From positions 4,154,001-4,218,000 of the forward strand of contig OZ271856.1 of the NCBI GenBank assembly GCA_965601975.1: a stretch of 64,000 nt of DNA, given 5' to 3'. This document shows, in pieces, positions 26,117 to 34,261 of the stretch (the stretch's first letter is position 1; the number at the start of each line of letters is the position of its first letter). The notes under the pieces were generated by a model that was not told the origin of the DNA, searched no databases, and worked only from the letters and a program-made list of their open reading frames with translations. Source of the DNA: JANQIO01 sp965601975. Lineage in GTDB: Bacteria; Pseudomonadota; Gammaproteobacteria; Pseudomonadales; Halieaceae. The position numbers were made by a program, and so were the translations under genes.

Positions 26117-26748
26117 TGGCTGGGGATCCCGCGCCACCCACCGACGCCTCCAGGTTCTGCCCCCACTGCGGGCACGAAATGATCATTCCTGTCATCGCGG
26201 GAGAGCCGCGAAATCACTGGTACTGCGAGCGCTGCCGTGAGCCCTACCACGAACACCCGATGATTGTCGTCACCGCCTTTATCGCCCATCAAAAAAGCCT
26301 GCTCTGGGTCAGGCGCGCCATCGAGCCACAGCGCGGCTGCTGGGCCATTCCCGGCGGTTTCATGGAACAGGGCGAGACCCTGCGCGAGGCGGCGGCGCGG
26401 GAACTGCGCGAGGAGGCCGGTGTGACCGTCGACCCGGCCACGCTCGAGCTGTACATGATGGGCACACTGACTTTTATCAACCAGGTCTACATGGGCTTCC
26501 GGGCGGCGGTGGACACGCCGGCCTTCACACCCGGGCCGGAATCGCTGGAGTGCGCGTTCTTCACGCGCGACCAGTGCCCCTGGGATGAAGTGGCCTACCC
26601 CCAGGTCAATGACGCCATACAGCAGGCCTACGAGGACCTTGAACGCGGGGAGTTCGCCCAATGGCACGTGGAAATGACCGGGGAGAAATACGATCGGCGG
26701 CCAATCTATACGGGGCCGGTGAAGCTAGCCCATCCGAGTCAGCCATAA
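26113..26748 (+). CDS. Nudix hydrolase with N-terminal zinc ribbon
   Basis: 211 residues; the ATG overlaps the protease stop by 4 bases (ATGA). A zinc ribbon is formed by C16-P-H-C19 and C38-E-R-C41. The Nudix box runs from G82 to V104 with E88 and the REVREEAG-type core R96-E-L-R-E-E-A-G. Zinc-ribbon Nudix proteins of this layout resemble NudC-like or NADH/ADP-ribose hydrolases, though the NudC-specific SQPWPFPxS motif is absent. Possible substrates are NAD-related or ADP-sugar diphosphates. It ends the operon. Confidence 0.9.
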   Translation: MMAGDPAPPTDASRFCPHCGHEMIIPVIAGEPRNHWYCERCREPYHEHPMIVVTAFIAHQKSLLWVRRAIEPQRGCWAIPGGFMEQGETLREAAARELREEAGVTVDPATLELYMMGTLTFINQVYMGFRAAVDTPAFTPGPESLECAFFTRDQCPWDEVAYPQVNDAIQQAYEDLERGEFAQWHVEMTGEKYDRRPIYTGPVKLAHPSQP

Positions 26749-26781
26749 GTCTCATTGACAGTGAGGGCACCCAGGGCGTAC

Positions 26782-26807
26782 AAAACCTGGTTGTTAGTCT
26801 AGGTTTT
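26782..26807 (+). terminator. Weak hairpin after the YbjQ-M48-Nudix operon
   Basis: AAAACCT (26782-26788) and AGGTTTT (26801-26807) form a 7-bp stem with a 12-base loop 34 bases after the Nudix stop. Only four T residues end the stem, so termination would be inefficient. The remaining ~100 bases up to the next GTG start show nothing else clear. Confidence 0.3.
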
Positions 26808-26909
26808 CCCACATCGGTATCATGATTCCCATACAGCAGCACCGCCCAAGTCACTACCCCTGGCCCGCCAGCGAACCGGGTCAGTTGGCAGAATAACAGA
26901 GCGAACCGC

Positions 26910-28808
26910 GTGCAACGATCCCGCCTCTGCCTGGCCATTCTCGGCCTGTGCGTCATCCTGCCGGCCTTCGCCCAGGTGCAGGACGAGGCCCTGCGCGTCG
27001 ATCTGGTGGAGATGGAACCCCGGCTGTACCGCGACCCGGCGGGCGTGCTCGAGGAACTGTCCCGCGCCGAGGATCGCTACCGGGAAGCGGACCGCGAAAC
27101 CCAGCTGTGGTACCTGCTGCGGCGCGCCCAGGCGCACAATGCCCTGTTCATGTACGACGAGTTCGAAGCGGACATCGCCCTCGCCCGCGGGCCACTGCTG
27201 GCGGCCGCAAGCCCGGAACTGGTGCTGTGGCTGCACAGCTATGCGGGCATCATCGAGGTGCGCCGCGGTGAACTCAAGCGCGGCATAGAGATACTCGCCG
27301 ACGTCGCCGAGCGGGCGCTGGCCATGGGAGCGGACCGGGTGTACATATTCGCCGTGCAGGAGCTCGCCTATACACGCGGCCTGCTGGAACAGTACGACAC
27401 CTCCCTGCAGGAGCTGCAGCGGGCCTACTCGATGGCGCTGCAGCTCGACCAGCGCGACCTGCTGGGCATGGTGACCGACGCCTACGGTGCCGTCTACGCC
27501 TACATGGGGGACTATCAGCGCTCGCTGGAGTTCTACCTGCAATCCCTCGATATCTTCAAGGGGCTCGGCTACCGTGAGCAGACCGCCAGCGTGATCCAGG
27601 GCCTGGCCAGCACCTTCCGCTATTCCGGCGAATGGGCGCAGGCGGAGCGCTATTTCACCCAGTACCTGGAGTTCACCGCCTACGCACCCGGCGAGAGCCG
27701 CCTGTTCTACGGCAACTACGGCCTGGCCATGACCTACGCCGAGCAGGGCGACTGCGCCCGGGCGCTGCCACAGATCGCCATCGCGCTGGGCCATGCCGGC
27801 CCCGAAGACTACGACGCCGAGCTCTACAAGAAGCAGGCCATGTGCCAGGCGCAATCCGGCGAGATCGAAGCGGCGGAGACCTCCCTCTCGCAGGCCCAGG
27901 CAATCCTGCAGTCGATGCCGGAGCTGGAGGGCACGACCTGGATGCTGGAGCTGGAGCGCGTGCGCAGCCATATCGCGTTCCATCGCGGAGACTCCGGCCA
28001 GGCGTTCAATATGCTCGACGAGTTCTACCAGGACTACATCCGGCAGATGGAGAAGCACTCCTCGCACCGTATGAACACGCTGCGAGCGGGGCTGGAGAGT
28101 GAGCGCAAGGATCTCGAGATCGCCCTGCTGGAACGGCAGGCGCAAATCAACCAGCTGCAGGTGGCCAGCCACCAGCAGGCCAACCAGACCCAGCGTTACC
28201 TGATCATACTGACCGTGGCCCTGTGCCTGATGGTACTGGCGGGGCTGCTGTTCCAGTGGCGCAACAACCGTCGCATTCTCGCGCTGTCACACCGGGACGG
28301 CCTGTCGGGCCTGTACAACCGGGCCTACATATTTGACTACCTGGAGCAGGTTATACCGCGCATCACGGTTGAAGAGGGCGGGCTGTCGATCATCCTGCTC
28401 GATATCGACAACTTCAAATCGATCAACGACAACTATGGCCACCCGGTCGGTGACGAGGTGATCCGGCAGGTCGCCAACGTCGGCCAGGCGTCCCTGCGCA
28501 ACCGTGACATCATGGGCCGAATCGGCGGCGAGGAGTTCCTGTGTATCCTGCCGCGCGCGACGTCCGAGCAATGCGCCCAGGTGGCGAACCGCCTGCTCAC
28601 GGCCATCGCCGCAGAGAAATTCACGGCCGAGAACGGCGAGGAATTCTCGGTGTCCATCAGCATCGGCATTGCCGATTACGACAATGGCGTCGAAAACGCG
28701 GACCAGCTGTACGGCCGTGCGGACCGGGCGCTCTACCAGTCCAAGGCCACGGGCAAGGGCCGTATTACCTCTTTCCAGGGCATGCTGCTGGCGGGCGCCA
28801 GCGTCTGA
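26910..28808 (+). CDS. TPR-sensor diguanylate cyclase, membrane-anchored
   Basis: 632 residues from a GTG start at 26910. A signal peptide (LCLAILGLCVILPAFAQ) exports a ~380-residue helical TPR region (~30-400; for example DQRDLLGMVTDAYGAVYAYM and SLEFYLQSLDIFKGLGY). A coiled stretch, a membrane helix (~428-447) and a cytoplasmic GGDEF domain follow. The active-site motif is G539-G-E-E-F543, a functional variant, and the metal-site segment ILLDIDNFKSINDNYGH is intact. It makes c-di-GMP from GTP in response to a periplasmic ligand or protein bound by the TPRs. It stands alone, convergent with the efflux adaptor gene. Confidence 0.9.
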   Translation: MQRSRLCLAILGLCVILPAFAQVQDEALRVDLVEMEPRLYRDPAGVLEELSRAEDRYREADRETQLWYLLRRAQAHNALFMYDEFEADIALARGPLLAAASPELVLWLHSYAGIIEVRRGELKRGIEILADVAERALAMGADRVYIFAVQELAYTRGLLEQYDTSLQELQRAYSMALQLDQRDLLGMVTDAYGAVYAYMGDYQRSLEFYLQSLDIFKGLGYREQTASVIQGLASTFRYSGEWAQAERYFTQYLEFTAYAPGESRLFYGNYGLAMTYAEQGDCARALPQIAIALGHAGPEDYDAELYKKQAMCQAQSGEIEAAETSLSQAQAILQSMPELEGTTWMLELERVRSHIAFHRGDSGQAFNMLDEFYQDYIRQMEKHSSHRMNTLRAGLESERKDLEIALLERQAQINQLQVASHQQANQTQRYLIILTVALCLMVLAGLLFQWRNNRRILALSHRDGLSGLYNRAYIFDYLEQVIPRITVEEGGLSIILLDIDNFKSINDNYGHPVGDEVIRQVANVGQASLRNRDIMGRIGGEEFLCILPRATSEQCAQVANRLLTAIAAEKFTAENGEEFSVSISIGIADYDNGVENADQLYGRADRALYQSKATGKGRITSFQGMLLAGASV

Positions 28809-28824
28809 CGGTATCGCCGCGGAA

Positions 28825-29640
28825 TCAGCGCAGCGTGGGGAAGGTCACGCCGCAGGCAATGCCCGCGGGAATACTGTTGTCGCTGTTGTCGAGCTCCAGC
28901 CGAATCCTGAAGGTGCCACTGGCCGCATCGATGACCGGGTCCACGGTTTTCACCACCGCTTCGAGCTCACCGCCAATGGGGGCTTCCGGCGAGATGCGCG
29001 CGGTCATGCCCGGGCTGACCTGGCGGTAGAGGCCGACCGGCGCGATCACCTCCACGTGCAGGGGGTTGACCTGTGCCAGCGTCAGTATGGGCTGCTCCTC
29101 GACGTATTCCCCCACTGACTTGTAGCGATCGACCACGTAGCCGTCCAGCGGGCTCACGATCTCCCTGAGCTTCAGCACTTCCCGCGCGCGTTTGTACTCC
29201 AGCCTGGCAATGGCCTGTTCCTCTACTGCCGTGTCGTAGTCGAGCTTGGCCAGGCGCGCCGTGGTGCGGGTTTCGTCCTGCTCCTTCTCGGAAATCATTT
29301 TGTTGGTATGCAGTGTGTCTACACGCTTGAGGCTGCGCTGGGCGAGTTCCAGGCGCTCCTTTTCGGAAGCAATGCTCACACCGCTGTCCGCGCGCTGCCG
29401 CGCCAGCTCAACGCTGGCGCGCTCGACACCGGAATTCAGCCTGGCCAGCATCTGCCCGCGACTCACCGTATCGCCGCGGTCGACTTCGATTGATTCCAGG
29501 ATGCCGCTGACCGCGGTACTCAGGTCTACCTGGCGCGAGGGTTCGATCACGCAATCCAGGCTGCCGAAATCCGCCGGCTGTGACAGGGCCACTGGCGAAG
29601 CGAGCAATATGAGGGAGAGGGCTACAGGTCGTGTCTTCAT
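28825..29640 (-). CDS. HlyD/RND-type periplasmic adaptor subunit, orphan
   Basis: 271 residues from ATG 29640, chosen because it begins a signal peptide (MKTRPVALSLILLASPVALS); the open frame extends upstream but without signal-like sequence. The protein has the membrane-fusion-protein order: a lipoyl half (VSGILESIEVDRGDTVSRGQ), a short coiled-coil hairpin (~85-160), the second lipoyl half (IVSPLDGYVVDRYKSVGEYV), and a beta-barrel. Adaptors of this type link an inner-membrane pump to an outer-membrane channel. No pump or channel gene is adjacent, and it is shorter than most RND adaptors, so its partner must be elsewhere. Confidence 0.83.
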   Translation of the reverse strand: MKTRPVALSLILLASPVALSQPADFGSLDCVIEPSRQVDLSTAVSGILESIEVDRGDTVSRGQMLARLNSGVERASVELARQRADSGVSIASEKERLELAQRSLKRVDTLHTNKMISEKEQDETRTTARLAKLDYDTAVEEQAIARLEYKRAREVLKLREIVSPLDGYVVDRYKSVGEYVEEQPILTLAQVNPLHVEVIAPVGLYRQVSPGMTARISPEAPIGGELEAVVKTVDPVIDAASGTFRIRLELDNSDNSIPAGIACGVTFPTLR

Positions 29641-29689
29641 GGGACTAAAGCATACTTTGACGGAGGCAAGCAGGACAACGCGACCCTGA

Positions 29690-30160
29690 TCAATCCGCTG
29701 CGGCTTCCTCCCGCAGCTTGTCGCGTACATCCATCAGCACCTGGCCATAGGTGTTGTCGCCGCGCCGGTCGCGGCCGCAGCCCCAGTAGTAGTCGTAGGC
29801 GTTGTTCTCCACCAGCCGCGCATCGCCGGTGGCCAGCAGGCGTTCCGCCACCTCAGGATGGGTGCGGCACTTGATATACACCGCCCGGGTCATGATCACC
29901 CGTCGGACTTTGCGCCAGTCGCGGCGGAGCTTTTGGAAGCGGGAGCGCCCCAGCTTGCGGGCCTTTTTCGGATGCGTCGACTGGCGCACGCGCTCCCGGT
30001 ACTCCGGATCCTCGAACTTCATGGCCTGGAAATAGTGTTCCACAGAGGGCCAGTCGGCGTCATCGAGGTGGAACCCGTGCCGGGAAAAACTGGACAGGGG
30101 CTCGTTCACGTCGCTGCGCGAGAGAAAAATGGCTCCCGCTACGTCATTGACTGGATCCAA
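29690..30160 (-). CDS. NADAR / YbiA-like N-glycosidase family protein
   Basis: 156 residues from a TTG at 30160; no ATG lies near the N-terminus, so the start is uncertain. NADAR (DUF1768) landmarks are present: WPSVEHYFQAMKF near residue 37, and YYWGCGRDRRGDNTYGQVL near the end, the motif with conserved Trp, Asp and Gly-x-Asn. YbiA-like members hydrolyse N-glycosidic bonds in riboflavin intermediates; others in the superfamily process ADP-ribose. It lies 49 bases upstream of the efflux adaptor on the same strand, with no obvious functional link. Confidence 0.83.
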   Translation of the reverse strand: MDPVNDVAGAIFLSRSDVNEPLSSFSRHGFHLDDADWPSVEHYFQAMKFEDPEYRERVRQSTHPKKARKLGRSRFQKLRRDWRKVRRVIMTRAVYIKCRTHPEVAERLLATGDARLVENNAYDYYWGCGRDRRGDNTYGQVLMDVRDKLREEAAAD

Positions 30161-30202
30161 TACCCGGCCCCCTGTCAGCGCTTACGGATTTCATGCGGCT
30201 AT

Positions 30203-30212
30203 GGTGTACACC
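30203..30212. promoter_or_regulatory. Perfect 10-bp palindrome upstream of the NADAR gene
   Basis: GGTGTACACC (30203-30212) lies ~43 bases upstream of the NADAR start, in the 163-base gap before the CheB-like gene. It could be an operator. In the same gap, GCGCGC arms at 30303-30308 and 30314-30319 form a small GC hairpin just beyond the CheB-like stop, with no T-run. Confidence 0.2.
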
Positions 30213-30323
30213 GCCAAAATACCCAAATGAGGCGGCACAGTGAACTCTCAAATAGTGAGTCGCGTCGATGGAAAAACGCCGTGGTGTAACCTGGGTCGTC
30301 TTGCGCGCCCCGGGCGCGCCCTG

Positions 30324-31292
30324 CTAGAGGTTTTCGACCCGCGGCGTCATCTGTTCGCGGGTTGGCGCCGCATCGATGCCGCCGTACAGGCACACGAAGT
30401 CGGCGGCGAGTTCCGCGGGGTTGCCCACGTTCGTAGACAGGTGCATGCGGTCTACCCAGGTGGGCAGGGCCGGCTCGGTGGCGGTCTCAGGCTCCTGGGC
30501 CCAGATACGGATACCCATGTGACGCATGGCGTGAGCACCCTTGAGGCCGTCGGTGCTGGCGCCGCTGAAAACAATCACGCCGCTGGGCTTCAGTGCAGTC
30601 ATCGACATCATGACCTGGTCGATGTGGGGATCGACTCGACCGCCCCAGGAATCCCGCAGGCTGAAGACTTCACCCTGCTTGCCGAACTGCAGACGGCAGC
30701 TGGAGGGCACTACCAGCAGCTGGGCCGGGTTGAACCAGTGGCGACCCACGGCGAGGTTGCAGCGCAAACCCGGGTTTGAGGTTGCCAGTCGGTTGGTCAG
30801 ACCCAGCTGATCCTTTTCCTTGACGTGCTGTGCGTACAGGAACGCGACGTTCGGCACCCAGGGCATGGCCTCGAAAAACTCCCTGGCCGCGGCCTCGGCA
30901 CCGGCGGAGCCGACGATCAGCCAGACACCTTCCACGTCGGCAAAACGATCCGGCGTGGAGTCCCCTTCCGAGGCCTTGCCGTGCCAGGCATCGGCGGTCC
31001 ACTTGTCCAGCGTCTTGATGATGCGATCGCTCCAGTCGCGATAGGCATCCTTGTCGGTGACCTCGGGCCGGTTGCTGAGCGCAACCACGGGAGAATCGAT
31101 CTCTGCCAGGTCCTCGGCGATGGCGTCGTGGTCCTCGCAGTCAACGACCCAGATATCCACCGCGGGGCGCGTGCCGGGCTTGAGCATGGCCGGGGACACC
31201 CGCGCGACGCGGTACCCGGCGCCCTTGATGCGGCTGACGAGGACAGAAAAGCTTGCGTCGCAAACGACGCCAATGAAAGGTTGCGTTGCCAT
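30324..31292 (-). CDS. Orphan CheB/ChpB-like methylesterase with degenerate receiver
   Basis: 322 residues from ATG 31292; an in-frame GTG at 31316 is the alternative. Residues 1-110 look like a receiver that has lost its acceptor pattern (IGVVCDAS, VDIWVVDCEDHD). Residues 120-315 match the CheB catalytic domain: IVGSAGAEAA with S129 (for GASxGG), FLYAQHVK with H156, and FSGASTDGLKG with D248, so the Ser-His-Asp triad is retained. CheB removes methyl groups from chemoreceptors. In type IV pilus systems the homologue is ChpB. No che, pil or chp gene is nearby, so the target is unknown. Confidence 0.78.
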   Translation of the reverse strand: MATQPFIGVVCDASFSVLVSRIKGAGYRVARVSPAMLKPGTRPAVDIWVVDCEDHDAIAEDLAEIDSPVVALSNRPEVTDKDAYRDWSDRIIKTLDKWTADAWHGKASEGDSTPDRFADVEGVWLIVGSAGAEAAAREFFEAMPWVPNVAFLYAQHVKEKDQLGLTNRLATSNPGLRCNLAVGRHWFNPAQLLVVPSSCRLQFGKQGEVFSLRDSWGGRVDPHIDQVMMSMTALKPSGVIVFSGASTDGLKGAHAMRHMGIRIWAQEPETATEPALPTWVDRMHLSTNVGNPAELAADFVCLYGGIDAAPTREQMTPRVENL

Positions 31293-31373
31293 AGGGTTTC
31301 GATCATTCCACGGCACAATGTGACAGGGAAGGGCAAAATGTAGCGGAAATCAGGAACTGTGATTGCAGTCCAG

Positions 31374-31408
31374 AAAAACGTTTTTGAGACGCAGTTTGCG
31401 AAAAACTG
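31374..31408 (+). promoter_or_regulatory. Two inverted repeats upstream of the YHS/TAXI pair
   Basis: AAAAACGTTTTT (31374-31385) is a near-perfect palindrome of 12 bases, and CAGTTT-GCGAA-AAACTG (31392-31408) follows directly. They sit in the 193-base divergent gap, about 80-110 bases before the YHS gene start. They could be operator sites or a short hairpin; I see no clear promoter hexamers. Confidence 0.25.
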
Positions 31409-31485
31409 ACAGTATTTGTTTCACCGCGGGGTTGAACTTAGGCTGGCAGCTGTAGCCAAAGAGTTGTCATTACGAGGCAACCCTC

Positions 31486-31941
31486 ATGCGAACCCTGATT
31501 TTCTGCCTACTTACCCTGCTCGGGTTTTCTGCGCCCGCGCTGGCCCAGCACCCCGGTGGTCACCAGTGTGCGCCGGACGGTGTGGCCGTCGGCGGCTACG
31601 ACCTGGTGTCCTACCATGAGCCCGGCGGACCGGTGATGGGCAGCGCGGAGTTCGAAGTCGAGCACAGGGGGCTGCGCTACCGCTTTGCCGACGCGGCAAA
31701 CCGCGACCGATTCAATGCCGCCCGCAAGCAGTTCCTTCCCCGCTATTCGGGCTTCTGCGCGGCTACCCTGTCGATGGGTCGACTGGCCTGCCCCGACTAC
31801 ACCAACTTCAAGATCGAAAACGGTGAACTGCTGCTGTTCGAGCTGGCCGGCTTTACCAACGGCCGCACCCTCTGGAACAGCGACCCGCAGGGCTTCCGCC
31901 AGCGCGCCGACGCCAACGCCCTGGAACTGCTGAAGCAGTGA
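31486..31941 (+). CDS. Secreted YHS-domain protein
   Basis: 151 residues; ATG 31486 follows GAGG with an 8-base spacer. A signal peptide (MRTLIFCLLTLLGFSAPALAQ) precedes a YHS domain: VAVGGYDLVSYHEPGGPVMG, RYRFADAANRDRFNAARKQFLPRY split over ~60-90, and SGFCAATLSMGRL. YHS domains are small and often metal- or heme-associated, occurring with copper handling and with sensor or transport proteins. Two cysteines (near residue 28 and in SGFCAATL) could bind metal or form a disulfide. The next gene overlaps its stop by 4 bases, so the two products are likely to work together in the periplasm. Confidence 0.82.
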   Translation: MRTLIFCLLTLLGFSAPALAQHPGGHQCAPDGVAVGGYDLVSYHEPGGPVMGSAEFEVEHRGLRYRFADAANRDRFNAARKQFLPRYSGFCAATLSMGRLACPDYTNFKIENGELLLFELAGFTNGRTLWNSDPQGFRQRADANALELLKQ

Positions 31942-33200
31942 TCAACACAACCACCGTGCGCACCCTGGTCCTGCTCACCGGGCTGCTTCTTTGTACGCTG
32001 GCCCGGGCCGACCTGACCCTCGGTGTGCACGCCGAGGAGCCGGCCCCCACCATCGGGGCGCTGATCGCGCGCCTGACACCCGGCGAACAGGCGCTGACCA
32101 TCAGGGCCTACGATTCCAGCGCCGAACTAGCAGATGCACTGATGGCCGGCGATGTGGACCTGGGCATTATCGAGGACACCGGCCGCATGCTGCCGGGACT
32201 GACCCTGGTGTCGGACCTCTACCCCAGCGTGCTGCATGTGTTGCACCGGCAGGACAACAAGCCAAAGGACCTCGGCGAGCTGCTACGCAGCGGGCCCATT
32301 TGGGCCGGGGCGCCCGGCTCACTGGGTCACCACCTTGCGGAGCAGCTGGCTGAGGACTTTGGCATTGCGGAGGGCGAAATCACGCTGCTGCCAGACCCCT
32401 GGAGCCGTGAACCGGATATCTACTTCATGTTCGGTGGCATACTCGCGCGGGACGCCCTGTCGCGCCTGCCGGGTTTTACCCTGTACAGCCTGGATGCGCC
32501 GGAAAAACTCATGCACGGCAGCGTCGCCGAGGGTGTCGCACTGCGCTATCCCTTCCTGCACCCCTTCACGCTGCCGGCCCAGCTCTATCCGTCACTGGGC
32601 GGGGACGCGGCGCTGACACTGTCCGTCAACAACCTGCTGGTGGCCCGGGCCGGCCTGGACACCGAGCTCGTCTACGAACTTGCCCGGGGGCTGGACAACT
32701 TGCGGCCACAAATCACCGCGGGCTATCCCCTGGCGGGTGTCCCGGTGCTCTTCGACGTGACGCAGATGGCCCAGTCGCTGCCGCTGCACCCGGGCGCGCG
32801 CCGCTACCGGGACCGGGATCTGCCCGGCTTCCTGGAGCGCTACGCGGAAGTGCTGGGCTTCCTCGCCACGGTGGTCATCGCCTCGGGCAGTGTGCTGGTG
32901 GCCGTGCGCCGCCAGCGCAAGCAGTCGCGCAAGGACCGGCTGGACATCTACTACCAGAAAATCCTGGACCTGCGCCGGTCGCTGGAGCAGTCGGCGTCCG
33001 GTAGTGATGAAATCTGCAACGCCGTGCGCGACACCCAGGCCGAGGTCATGGCCCTGGTGATCGACGAGCGCATCGATGCAGACGGTTCACTGATGGCGTT
33101 CCTCACCCTGTCCAACCGGCTGCTGGATGAGGCCGGGGAAACAAAAGAGGGCCCGGGTGTCGCCGGCCGGATCAGCCAGCAACTACCCCGGGCCCAGTAG
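31938..33200 (+). CDS. TAXI/NMT1-like solute-binding protein with C-terminal membrane helix
   Basis: 420 residues from a GTG start that overlaps the YHS stop (GTGA). A signal peptide (VLLTGLLLCTLARA) leads to a ~270-residue periplasmic domain resembling TAXI-family TRAP binding proteins: ELADALMAGDVDLGIIED, LVSDLYPSVLHVL, a Gly-rich loop GAPGSLGHHLAEQL. Near residue 300 a YAEVLGFLATVVIASGSVLV helix anchors it, followed by a basic coiled-coil cytoplasmic tail (RRQRKQSRKDRLD...). No TRAP permease genes follow. A tethered binding domain without a transporter suggests a sensor or a scaffold for the YHS partner. Confidence 0.75.
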   Translation: MINTTTVRTLVLLTGLLLCTLARADLTLGVHAEEPAPTIGALIARLTPGEQALTIRAYDSSAELADALMAGDVDLGIIEDTGRMLPGLTLVSDLYPSVLHVLHRQDNKPKDLGELLRSGPIWAGAPGSLGHHLAEQLAEDFGIAEGEITLLPDPWSREPDIYFMFGGILARDALSRLPGFTLYSLDAPEKLMHGSVAEGVALRYPFLHPFTLPAQLYPSLGGDAALTLSVNNLLVARAGLDTELVYELARGLDNLRPQITAGYPLAGVPVLFDVTQMAQSLPLHPGARRYRDRDLPGFLERYAEVLGFLATVVIASGSVLVAVRRQRKQSRKDRLDIYYQKILDLRRSLEQSASGSDEICNAVRDTQAEVMALVIDERIDADGSLMAFLTLSNRLLDEAGETKEGPGVAGRISQQLPRAQ

Positions 33201-33240
33201 GGGATCCTACTTCGCAAAAACGCTGCGGACGCCCACCTCT

Positions 33241-33564
33241 TCAGACATGGCGCTGCAGGGCAGCATTGAGGGTGGCCTGGGACTGCACGCCGGTCAGGGT
33301 TTCCACCGGCTGGCCGTCCTTGAACACCATCAGGGTCGGGATTGAGCGGATGCCGAAGCGGGCCGCCAGGGCCTGGTTCTCATCCACGTCCACCTTGCGA
33401 ACGGCGGCCTGGCCGTCGAATTCCTCGGCCAGCTGATCCAGTACCGGCGCGATCACGCGGCAGGGACCGCACCACTCGGCCCAGAAGTCCACCAGCACCG
33501 GCTGAACGGCAGCCAGCACCTCGGATTCGAACGTAGTTTCAGTAACGGCTTGGGGGTTGCTCAT
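33241..33564 (-). CDS. trxA: Thioredoxin
   Basis: 107 residues, the standard length, with active site FWAEWCGPCRV and the cis-Pro segment SIPTLMVFKDG. AGGAGG sits eight bases before the ATG. It is a general cytoplasmic disulfide reductant fed by thioredoxin reductase. Its promoter region contains a 20-base site that matches, with one change, a site in front of the downstream-neighbour tetR gene, so it is likely repressed by that TetR protein. It may be a stress-inducible second thioredoxin rather than the housekeeping one; no rho gene is adjacent. Confidence 0.92.
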   Translation of the reverse strand: MSNPQAVTETTFESEVLAAVQPVLVDFWAEWCGPCRVIAPVLDQLAEEFDGQAAVRKVDVDENQALAARFGIRSIPTLMVFKDGQPVETLTGVQSQATLNAALQRHV

Positions 33565-33593
33565 GGGTCTGTCCTCCTTTCGATTGATAATAG

Positions 33594-33613
33594 ATGACCA
33601 GTCGTCTTACTTT
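33594..33613 (-). promoter_or_regulatory. Predicted TetR operator in the trxA promoter
   Basis: The + strand reads ATGACCAGTCGTCTTACTTT, 19 of 20 bases identical to 34262-34281. On the transcribed strand it contains the imperfect dyad TAaGAC-N5-GTCaT. It ends directly at a TATTAT -10-like hexamer, so it fills the spacer of the trxA promoter, 30 bases before the ATG. Position and duplication strongly suggest an operator; binding is inferred. Confidence 0.65.
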
Positions 33614-33635
33614 TGATCCAAAAAAAATGCGCGTA

Positions 33636-34250
33636 TCACGCAGCGTTCAACAATCGCGGCAGCATGCCGAGGAAGGCATCCAGCGGCTCGCGGCATTTGT
33701 CTGTCTTCATTCGCATGAGCGTTCCCTCCCATGCATTGAACAGGAATTCCGCTGTCGTCGCCGGATCCACCGAGGAATCCAGGCGACCGCGCGCCCGTGC
33801 GTCTTCCAGCACCCGGCGGAACATGGCCGCGTTCGTGGCCAGCGTCTGCTGCACCTTGCAGCGAATCGTCTCGGAAGAATCTGACATCTCCTGCCCGAGA
33901 TTCCCGAGAAAACAGCCCGCGGTGAACTGCTCGCTGCAGATACGATCGCGGTGGGCCTCAAAAAAGGCGGTCAGCCGATCCAGCGGCGCGTCCTCGGGGG
34001 AGCCCATCAGCGCGCTGCCCTCGTCCACCACGTTGCGGCCAACCTTCTCCAGGGCTTCGACGGCAAAATCCTCCTTGCTGTCGAAGTAGTTGTAGAAAGA
34101 GCCCTTGGGTACCTGGGCCGCATCGACGATGTCCTTGACGCTGGTGCCGTTGTAGCCGTTCACGCGCATGACTTCGAGGCCGCGCTCAAGCAGCAAGGCC
34201 TTCTTCGCTTCACGTTTGCTCAGGGCAGGTTTGTCTTCGGCTGTAGCCAT
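33636..34250 (-). CDS. TetR/AcrR family transcriptional repressor
   Basis: 204 residues. The N-terminal helix-turn-helix is typical: RGLEVMRVNGYNGTSVKDIV then AAQVPKGSFYNYFDSKEDFA (residues ~24-63). The ligand domain contains C-x segments (SEQFTAGCFLGNLGQEM) as in the AcuR/NemR-like TetR_C branch, where cysteines can sense electrophiles or oxidants. It stands between trxA and aceA, in the trxA orientation, with near-identical sites in front of itself and trxA. I infer autoregulation and control of trxA, with an electrophile or oxidative signal as a reasonable guess. Confidence 0.88.
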   Translation of the reverse strand: MATAEDKPALSKREAKKALLLERGLEVMRVNGYNGTSVKDIVDAAQVPKGSFYNYFDSKEDFAVEALEKVGRNVVDEGSALMGSPEDAPLDRLTAFFEAHRDRICSEQFTAGCFLGNLGQEMSDSSETIRCKVQQTLATNAAMFRRVLEDARARGRLDSSVDPATTAEFLFNAWEGTLMRMKTDKCREPLDAFLGMLPRLLNAA

Positions 34251-34261
34251 GGCGAAAATAT

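Noticed and set aside
30303..30319. Terminator for the CheB-like gene
   Set aside because: A GC-rich inverted repeat is present but there is no T-run on either strand and the usable loop is small; left only as a note.
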